Shown here: one piece after another, positions 58,950-64,000 of the stretch
Layout of the letters: the number at the start of each line of letters is the position of its first letter
Numbering within the stretch: the first letter of the stretch is position 1
Assembly (NCBI GenBank): GCA_963665705.1
Contig: OY762448.1
Location: forward strand, 5,766,001 to 5,830,000
Direction of reading: 5' to 3'
DNA from: Saccharicrinis sp963665705
Lineage (GTDB): Bacteria > Bacteroidota > Bacteroidia > Bacteroidales > Marinilabiliaceae
DNA length: 64,000 nt
Made by a program: the position numbers and the translations under genes
Notes under the pieces: model-generated
What the model saw: the letters and a program-made list of their open reading frames with translations, nothing else
Database searches by the model: none
Told to the model about the DNA's origin: nothing

Positions 58950-60305
58950 TTAATGTGCTAAATCTTTAATTAAATCAATTGTTAGATCACACACATTTTT
59001 CATTTTTTTATAGTCTAATTTTCTATGAGTATCTTTTGGTTTGTGGTAATTAGGACTTAAACCGTTAAATAGAAATAGAGCAGGTATATCTGAATTTATA
59101 AAGTTTGCTTGATCCGACATTTGTAAAAAGCGTTTACCCATATGGGTGTCATGATCGAAATAATCTAATGTTAAGAATGATTTTGATTGATTGATACTGT
59201 CAATTTTAGTCATTAAAAAACTGCTTGTCTCTTCGGGTCCAAAGGCATAAATAAAATTTGGCGTACTCTTGTGGAGCTTGTCTTTGTTTCCTATCATATC
59301 AAGATTAATATTTGCTATGATAGTTTCTTTTTGAATGAGTGGATTGTTAATAAAATATCTGGATCCGCAAAGACCTGATTCTTCTGCGGAAAAGAAACAG
59401 AAAAGGATATTATATTTTGGTTTGTATTTTTCTTCAGAAAGCACTCGGGCAATTTCAAGCAATGCAGAAACTCCAGATGCATTGTCATTTGCACCAGGAT
59501 TAATTTTGCCATTTCTAATTCCTATATGGTCGTAATGAGCAGATATAACAAGTGTGCTATCACCAGATGAACCTTCAATTATTCCAAATAAATTGGCAGT
59601 GTTGTCTGTTGTGTTATTATTACGAGTGGAAAATGTGATTTCGGGTGTGTTTGGTGTTGATGAAATAATCTCTTTTATATTTTTTGATGCAGTTGGATTT
59701 AAGTAATAGGTTTGAATTTTTGGTGTAATCTCAAAGTGTTTGTTGTTTTGGACATTAATTTCACCAGATATATTTGAATTGATAATCTGTTTGTAATTAA
59801 TAGAATCTAAAGATATAATAAGTAAGATTTTTACAAATGGAGATTTAATGTCGTTTATTTTATTTACATCATCTACTATAAGTGCACAATCGATATTGAT
59901 TTTTTGTTGGTTTAAATTGTTTATGGTGTATAAAGGTAAAGTGTTGGTTGTTTTAGTGTTGTTACCTAATGTAAAGAATTCATTTTTATATCTTAAAGTA
60001 TCATTGTTTATGATTAGTATGGGATTTTTAGGTTCTGATGTTTCTCCATATTTTATGCTAAATTCTTGTCGGTAAGTATTGTTTATTTGAGATAAGTTAA
60101 ATTTGTTAATTTCACTAAGTATATACTTTTCTGCATGTCTGATACCTTTACTATTCAGTCCTCTTCCTTCGAATTTTTTACTGGATAATTGAATAACATG
60201 ACTTTTTAATTTTTTCTCATTTGATTGAGAATTAGTTGTATTAGAAATTAGTAGGATAATACAGCAAAAAAAAGATTGTTTTATGAAATTAGTAAAGTAA
60301 AGCAT
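58950..60305 (-). CDS. Secreted M28 family metallopeptidase
   Basis: A 451-aa exported aminopeptidase-like enzyme. A signal peptide (FFCCIILLISNTTNSQ) is followed by a ~210-residue N-terminal/PA-like region and a zinc peptidase domain with AHYDH, GANDNASG, FFSAEESGL, an internal NINLDMIG and the last ligand in NYHKPKDT. M28 enzymes release N-terminal amino acids from peptides with two co-catalytic zinc ions. No T9SS tail is seen, so it is probably periplasmic. The nearby zinc importer is separate from it (ispD lies between). Confidence 0.9.
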   Translation of the reverse strand: MLYFTNFIKQSFFCCIILLISNTTNSQSNEKKLKSHVIQLSSKKFEGRGLNSKGIRHAEKYILSEINKFNLSQINNTYRQEFSIKYGETSEPKNPILIINNDTLRYKNEFFTLGNNTKTTNTLPLYTINNLNQQKINIDCALIVDDVNKINDIKSPFVKILLIISLDSINYKQIINSNISGEINVQNNKHFEITPKIQTYYLNPTASKNIKEIISSTPNTPEITFSTRNNNTTDNTANLFGIIEGSSGDSTLVISAHYDHIGIRNGKINPGANDNASGVSALLEIARVLSEEKYKPKYNILFCFFSAEESGLCGSRYFINNPLIQKETIIANINLDMIGNKDKLHKSTPNFIYAFGPEETSSFLMTKIDSINQSKSFLTLDYFDHDTHMGKRFLQMSDQANFINSDIPALFLFNGLSPNYHKPKDTHRKLDYKKMKNVCDLTIDLIKDLAH

Positions 60306-60399
60306 ATTTTAGAATTAGCTCTTAAGTAATTATTGAAACTATATTTATGATTAATTAAAAATAGTAATTTTATCGACAAGAATTAATAAGATTTGTGTA

Positions 60400-61068
60400 A
60401 TGAGGAAAGTAATGGTTGTTGTTGCAGGAGGATCTGGTAGTAGAATGCAAAGTGATATACCTAAGCAGTTTATTAAGCTTATAGGTAAACCTATATTAAT
60501 GCATACTTTAGAGCGTTTAATGGATTTTAATCATTCAATGGAAATTGTATTGGTATTACCACAAAATCAAATGGATTTTTGGAAACAACTATGTGAAGAA
60601 TATAATTTTACGGTACAATATACTCTTGCTTCAGGAGGTTCAACCAGATTTGAAAGTGTAAAGAATGGACTAGCTAAAATCAAAGGCAATTGTCTGGTAG
60701 GTGTTCATGATGGAGTTCGTCCTTTTGTTTCTAATAGTACGCTGGAAAGTTGTTTTTCTATTGCAGAGAAATATGAATCTGCAGTTCCAGTTACTGATGC
60801 TATCGAATCAATCAGAAAAGTTTCTGGAGATTCAAGTGAGTCTGTTGACAGGCAATTTTATAAAATGGTGCAAACACCCCAGGTATTTTCTTTTGCAAAA
60901 TTATTAAAAGCCTATGAACAGCCTTATAGTAACCAATTTACTGATGATGCAAGTGTCTTTGAAAGTGCTGGTTTTAAAATTTATTTGTCACATGGTAATC
61001 TGGAGAATATAAAAGTTACTACACCTATGGATTTATTAATAGGAGAGGCTTTAATGAGTAGAGAATAA
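60400..61068 (+). CDS. ispD: 2-C-methyl-D-erythritol 4-phosphate cytidylyltransferase
   Basis: A 222-aa MEP-pathway enzyme that joins MEP to CTP. The nucleotide-binding loop VVVAGGSGSRMQSDIPKQF is at 5-23, ASGGSTRFESVKNGL follows, VGVHDGVRPFVS carries the catalytic Asp, and FTDDASVFE is the substrate loop. Length is standard. The last 18 bp overlap the 3' end of the convergent znuB. Confidence 0.95.
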   Translation: MRKVMVVVAGGSGSRMQSDIPKQFIKLIGKPILMHTLERLMDFNHSMEIVLVLPQNQMDFWKQLCEEYNFTVQYTLASGGSTRFESVKNGLAKIKGNCLVGVHDGVRPFVSNSTLESCFSIAEKYESAVPVTDAIESIRKVSGDSSESVDRQFYKMVQTPQVFSFAKLLKAYEQPYSNQFTDDASVFESAGFKIYLSHGNLENIKVTTPMDLLIGEALMSRE

Positions 61069-61869
61069 CTTATATCCTAGTTTAAGTATAGACCAAAATA
61101 TTACTAAAGTAAATATAATTATAGCCCCTGACGGTAAGTTAAAGTAATATGACCCAATTAATCCTGTAATGACACCTAAGAAACTAAATGCAATGGATAT
61201 AAAAATCATTTTCTTAAAATCGTGAGTAAAAATATTTGCTATTGCCTGTGGTATAGTAAATAGTGACAATACAAGAATAATTCCTGCTACCCTGATACTC
61301 ATGACAATTGACAAAGCAATCATTATTGAAATAATATATTTAATTAATGACGAATTAAAGCCAAGTGTTTTTGCGTATTCGTGATCAAAAGCGATATATA
61401 GTATTAAGCGATAAAAAAGCGATATTCCAATTATTAAAATGATTGTCAGTAATGCCATTGTTATTAAATCTGTGGTTGTCACTGTAAGTATATTTCCAAA
61501 TAAAAAGCTCATTAAATTTGGACTATATCCAGGCGTAAGGAAAACAAAAATTATCCCTATTGCCATTCCTAATGACCATAATATTGCAATGGCAGAATCT
61601 TCTCTAACTTGAGCTTTTTGTGTGCTCCACTCGATGCCCAATGCTGAAAATATGGCAAAAATTGCAGCTCCTAAAAATGGATTTAGTCCTAAAAAATAAG
61701 CTAATCCAATTCCTCCAAATGATGCATGAGTAATACCGCCACTAATGAAGACAATTTTTCGTGAAACTATATATGAACCCGCAATTCCCGCAATTATACT
61801 AGTTAATAAACCTGCTATAATAGCGTTTGTAAAGAATGAAAAACCTAATAAAGAAATTATTTCCTGCAT
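61051..61869 (-). CDS. znuB: Zinc ABC transporter permease
   Basis: A 272-aa inner-membrane permease of the ABC-3 family with about eight hydrophobic segments. Typical motifs are FISGGITHASFGGIGLAYFL and RVAGIILVLSLFTIPQAIAN. It forms the channel for the metal delivered by ZnuA and energised by ZnuC. Zinc is more likely than manganese or iron because of the Zur-like regulator at the operon start. It is the last gene of the operon, 9 bp after znuC. Confidence 0.9.
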   Translation of the reverse strand: MQEIISLLGFSFFTNAIIAGLLTSIIAGIAGSYIVSRKIVFISGGITHASFGGIGLAYFLGLNPFLGAAIFAIFSALGIEWSTQKAQVREDSAIAILWSLGMAIGIIFVFLTPGYSPNLMSFLFGNILTVTTTDLITMALLTIILIIGISLFYRLILYIAFDHEYAKTLGFNSSLIKYIISIMIALSIVMSIRVAGIILVLSLFTIPQAIANIFTHDFKKMIFISIAFSFLGVITGLIGSYYFNLPSGAIIIFTLVIFWSILKLGYKLFSTH

Positions 61870-61878
61870 ATGTTTTTA

Positions 61879-62649
61879 TTAATGATTGTCTAATACTCGA
61901 TGAGGAATATGGCCATGAGTAATCAGTTCAATTGGGCAATTGTATGTTTTTAATATTTCCTCTGATATTTTATTTGATTTGTGATAATGAAGTTCTTCAT
62001 TTACACATGCTATTGTTTTTACAATAGATGAAATAGTTCCTATATCGTGTGTTACTAAAAGAATAGCCATTTTATGATTTAGTTCTTTAAGGTGTTGATA
62101 TAGCTCTCTCTCAAAATTCTTGTCAACAAAGGTATTTGGTTCATCTAATATGAGTAATTCAGGATTGTTTATGATAGCCCTGCATAAATATACCCTTTGC
62201 ATCTGTCCTCCTGATAATTTTGAAATAGGATTGTTTATGTATTTTTCCAATCCCATTTTTGTTAGTAAACCAGTTGCCAGTGTTTTATCTTCCTTTGTGA
62301 AGCGTTTAAAAATATTTCCATTCATCAATCCAGCTAAAACTACATCTAGTACCTTAATAGGGAAGTCTTTGTCTATAATATTTGTTTGAGGAAGGTATCC
62401 TATTTTTATTTTTTTACTTGTTTTGTTTTTATAGATTACCTTACCTTTCGTAGGTTTTAGTATACCAAGAATAACTTTAAGTAGTGTTGATTTTCCACCC
62501 CCATTGGGTCCAATTATTCCAATAAAATCATTGTTGTTAACAGTGAAATTTATGTTTTTAAGAATAATTTTGTCAGGTGTATATCCTGCAAATACATTCT
62601 TAATTTCAATTATTGGCGAATTGTCCATTGCTTTAATATCTGTGTTCAC
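61879..62649 (-). CDS. znuC: Zinc ABC transporter ATPase
   Basis: A 256-aa ABC ATPase. Walker A IGPNGGGKST, signature LSGGQMQRVYL, Walker B LLILDEPNTFVD and the switch histidine in LLVTHD are complete. The sequence at the metal-transport Q loop (IGYLPQTNI) suits the ZnuC/MntA group. It starts 8 bp after znuA and is followed by znuB. A C-terminal histidine-containing tail (ITHGHIPHRVLDNH) is present, as often in zinc ATPases. Confidence 0.92.
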   Translation of the reverse strand: MNTDIKAMDNSPIIEIKNVFAGYTPDKIILKNINFTVNNNDFIGIIGPNGGGKSTLLKVILGILKPTKGKVIYKNKTSKKIKIGYLPQTNIIDKDFPIKVLDVVLAGLMNGNIFKRFTKEDKTLATGLLTKMGLEKYINNPISKLSGGQMQRVYLCRAIINNPELLILDEPNTFVDKNFERELYQHLKELNHKMAILLVTHDIGTISSIVKTIACVNEELHYHKSNKISEEILKTYNCPIELITHGHIPHRVLDNH

Positions 62650-62657
62650 TAAAATTA

Positions 62658-63524
62658 TTATAGGGTATTCTTTAGTTTCTCTAAAAGGCTTTTCATTTCA
62701 GTTTCATAGTCTTCGCTGAGAGGAGAGACTTCAATTATATCAATGTCTAACTCTTTTGAAATGATTTCAGCATTTCGTTTATCAAATTCTTTTTGTACAA
62801 ATATAGCTTTAATGTTTTCTGATTTTGCCTTTTGTATGATTTCTTTGATCCACTTCACACTTGGTTCTTTTCCGTTGTGTTCAATTGATGTTTGAATAAT
62901 ATTATAGTCTCTTGCAAGGTAAGTATACGCTGGATGGAAGATTAGGAAACCTTTGTTTTTATAACTATTTAATGTATATGTGTATACTGAATCTATATTT
63001 TTGAGGTTATTTTCAAGATTCTTGTAGTTCAATTCAATACTATCTCTAAACTGTGGATAGTTATTTACTAAAATTTCTTTAGTGTTTACTAATACTTGAA
63101 TCATGGTTTTGGGGGATGTCCATATATGAGGTTCAATACCTCCTTCGTGAACATGATCTCCATGTATATAATCCTCTCCATGAATAAAATCAATTCCTTT
63201 TGATGAATTCTCAATTATTAAGTTGTTGTTTAATTCTTTAAAACGGTCAATCCATGCATTTTCAAATCCTATATTGCCAATCTGTATATATAAAGATGCG
63301 TCGCTAATATCTTTAATTTGTCCCGGAGTAGGTGCGTAAGTTGCCGGACTATTCCCTTTAGTAATCATTGTGGTTATTTCAAAATTGTCAGGAACTAATT
63401 GCGAAACCATATGATTTTGTGGTAAAATACTAACAATAATATGATTTTTATTTTCTTGTTTATGGGCACAGGAAGATATTGTTAAGAACGAAATGGTTAT
63501 AGTGTATAGTATTAATTTATTCAT
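62658..63524 (-). CDS. znuA: Zinc-binding lipoprotein of the ABC transporter
   Basis: A 288-aa lipoprotein (signal ending LTISSC). The cluster A-I fold is shown by IVSILPQNHMVSQL, GIEPHIWTSPKT and LIFHPAYTYLARDY; a His-rich loop (GEDYIHGDHVHEGG) precedes the second ligand site. At the place of the first zinc histidine the sequence is SPATYAPTP, so that ligand seems absent or replaced by Tyr, a variant common in this phylum. VQKEFDKRNAEI supplies an acidic group. It collects Zn2+ in the periplasm for ZnuBC. It follows the regulator by 29 bp. Confidence 0.88.
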   Translation of the reverse strand: MNKLILYTITISFLTISSCAHKQENKNHIIVSILPQNHMVSQLVPDNFEITTMITKGNSPATYAPTPGQIKDISDASLYIQIGNIGFENAWIDRFKELNNNLIIENSSKGIDFIHGEDYIHGDHVHEGGIEPHIWTSPKTMIQVLVNTKEILVNNYPQFRDSIELNYKNLENNLKNIDSVYTYTLNSYKNKGFLIFHPAYTYLARDYNIIQTSIEHNGKEPSVKWIKEIIQKAKSENIKAIFVQKEFDKRNAEIISKELDIDIIEVSPLSEDYETEMKSLLEKLKNTL

Positions 63525-63553
63525 TATTAAAAGTTTAATATAGTGTTTTGTGA

Positions 63554-63973
63554 CTAATCTTTGTTTTTATTGCATAATATGCAAATCCCCTCTATAATAA
63601 CGTTTGTTGTAGATTGAATATAACCACCAGGTAAAGGTTTTGTTTCATACTTATAGTTATGTAAGCATATTACTTTATCACATACGCTGCAATGAAAGTG
63701 CGCATGATCACTTTCTTCGTAGGATTTAGAACTGATTCCGATGAAGTTATAGCATGTTATATATTCATTGATTTCTATCTTATGAATAATTTTTTTCTCA
63801 ACTAAAGTTTTTAGTGTTCTATACAGAGTGACTCTGTCAATCTTTGAGTCCCATTTTTTTTCTATTTCCTTAGCCTGCATTGGCTGTGGACTATTAGCAA
63901 GTATTTCTAAGAGATGAATTCTGGTTGAGGTTGCTTTGATTTGATTGTTATTTAGTAGTGTGTAAAAATTCAT
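63554..63973 (-). CDS. zur: Fur-family metal regulator, probably Zur
   Basis: A 139-aa repressor. The winged-helix part includes RIHLLEILANSPQPMQAKEI and RVTLYRTLKTLVEKK. The C-terminal dimer domain has HAHFHCSVCDKVICL (with CSVC) and a final GICILCNK (CILC), giving the structural-zinc CxxC pair. Position at the head of znuACB makes zinc the likely effector. A short palindrome, TTTTGT-T-ACAAAA, lies just upstream over the -7 box and could be its own operator. Confidence 0.85.
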   Translation of the reverse strand: MNFYTLLNNNQIKATSTRIHLLEILANSPQPMQAKEIEKKWDSKIDRVTLYRTLKTLVEKKIIHKIEINEYITCYNFIGISSKSYEESDHAHFHCSVCDKVICLHNYKYETKPLPGGYIQSTTNVIIEGICILCNKNKD

Positions 63974-63980
63974 TACCTAG

Positions 63981-63996
63981 TTTTGTTACAAAAATA
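63981..63996 (-). promoter_or_regulatory. Candidate promoter and operator of the zur-znu operon
   Basis: On the minus strand TATTTTTG (63996-63989) resembles a -7 box 15 nt before the ATG. It overlaps a perfect 6-1-6 palindrome TTTTGT-T-ACAAAA (63981-63993). The -33 region lies beyond the window. Confidence 0.45.
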
Positions 63997-64000
63997 CTGT

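Overview
The window looks like chromosomal DNA of a low-GC Bacteroidota bacterium, probably a Bacteroidales-type (Marinilabiliales-like) marine or anaerobic lineage. This placement is inferred from gene content, not from a search. The supporting signs are: a secreted protein ending in a type IX secretion sorting domain; promoters of the Bacteroidota form TTTG-N(17-23)-TAnnTTTG; few Shine-Dalgarno sequences; the order tig-clpP-clpX; a membrane pyrophosphatase; a DnaE polymerase carrying its own DEDDh exonuclease; and several Bacteroidota-type outer-membrane proteins. There is no rRNA, phage, complete insertion sequence or CRISPR array. One tRNA gene, tRNA-Leu(UAG), is present.

Layout. At 0-10 kb are the 5' end of a DNA alkylation repair gene running off the left edge, a T9SS-exported beta-propeller protein, membrane pyrophosphatase, a threonine/serine dehydratase-like enzyme, cardiolipin synthase, ribD, prmC and an AcpH-like gene. 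At 10-19.7 kb are a cyclic-2,3-diphosphoglycerate-synthetase-like GTPase, the tig-clpP-clpX proteostasis cluster, tRNA-Leu, lptB, tatC and recQ. At 19.7-22.5 kb is a two-gene outer-membrane unit. At 22.6-36.6 kb are purE, an hpt-adk-obg-mutS-like run, the parE-parC-aroK operon, a GNAT-like protein behind a very long palindrome, an SSGS-repeat lipoprotein, a nucleoside transporter and a bifunctional-nuclease-family protein. At 36.9-46.4 kb are rplU-rpmA behind a structured leader, serS, DUF4286, ruvC, a HIT protein, greA, trxA and dnaE.

At 46.6-58.9 kb are a large metallopeptidase-like/propeller/barrel protein, a 1.1-kb non-coding stretch with a 22-nt tandem repeat, transketolase, a class III sirtuin, comF, two small secreted proteins, and a Tat-linked pair: a DUF362 protein and a six-cluster Fe-S membrane protein. 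At 58.9-64 kb are an M28 peptidase, ispD and a zinc-uptake operon (zur-znuA-znuC-znuB).

Most genes are core housekeeping. The parts most worth following are the DUF362 / NapH-NapG-like fusion module, the HExxH-propeller-barrel protein, the 27-bp perfect palindrome just before a start codon, the 22-nt degenerate tandem repeat, the rplU leader and the membrane-anchored MutS homologue. Coordinates of starts were adjusted where an upstream start was clearly unlikely (264, 8640, 24478, 32171, 36968).
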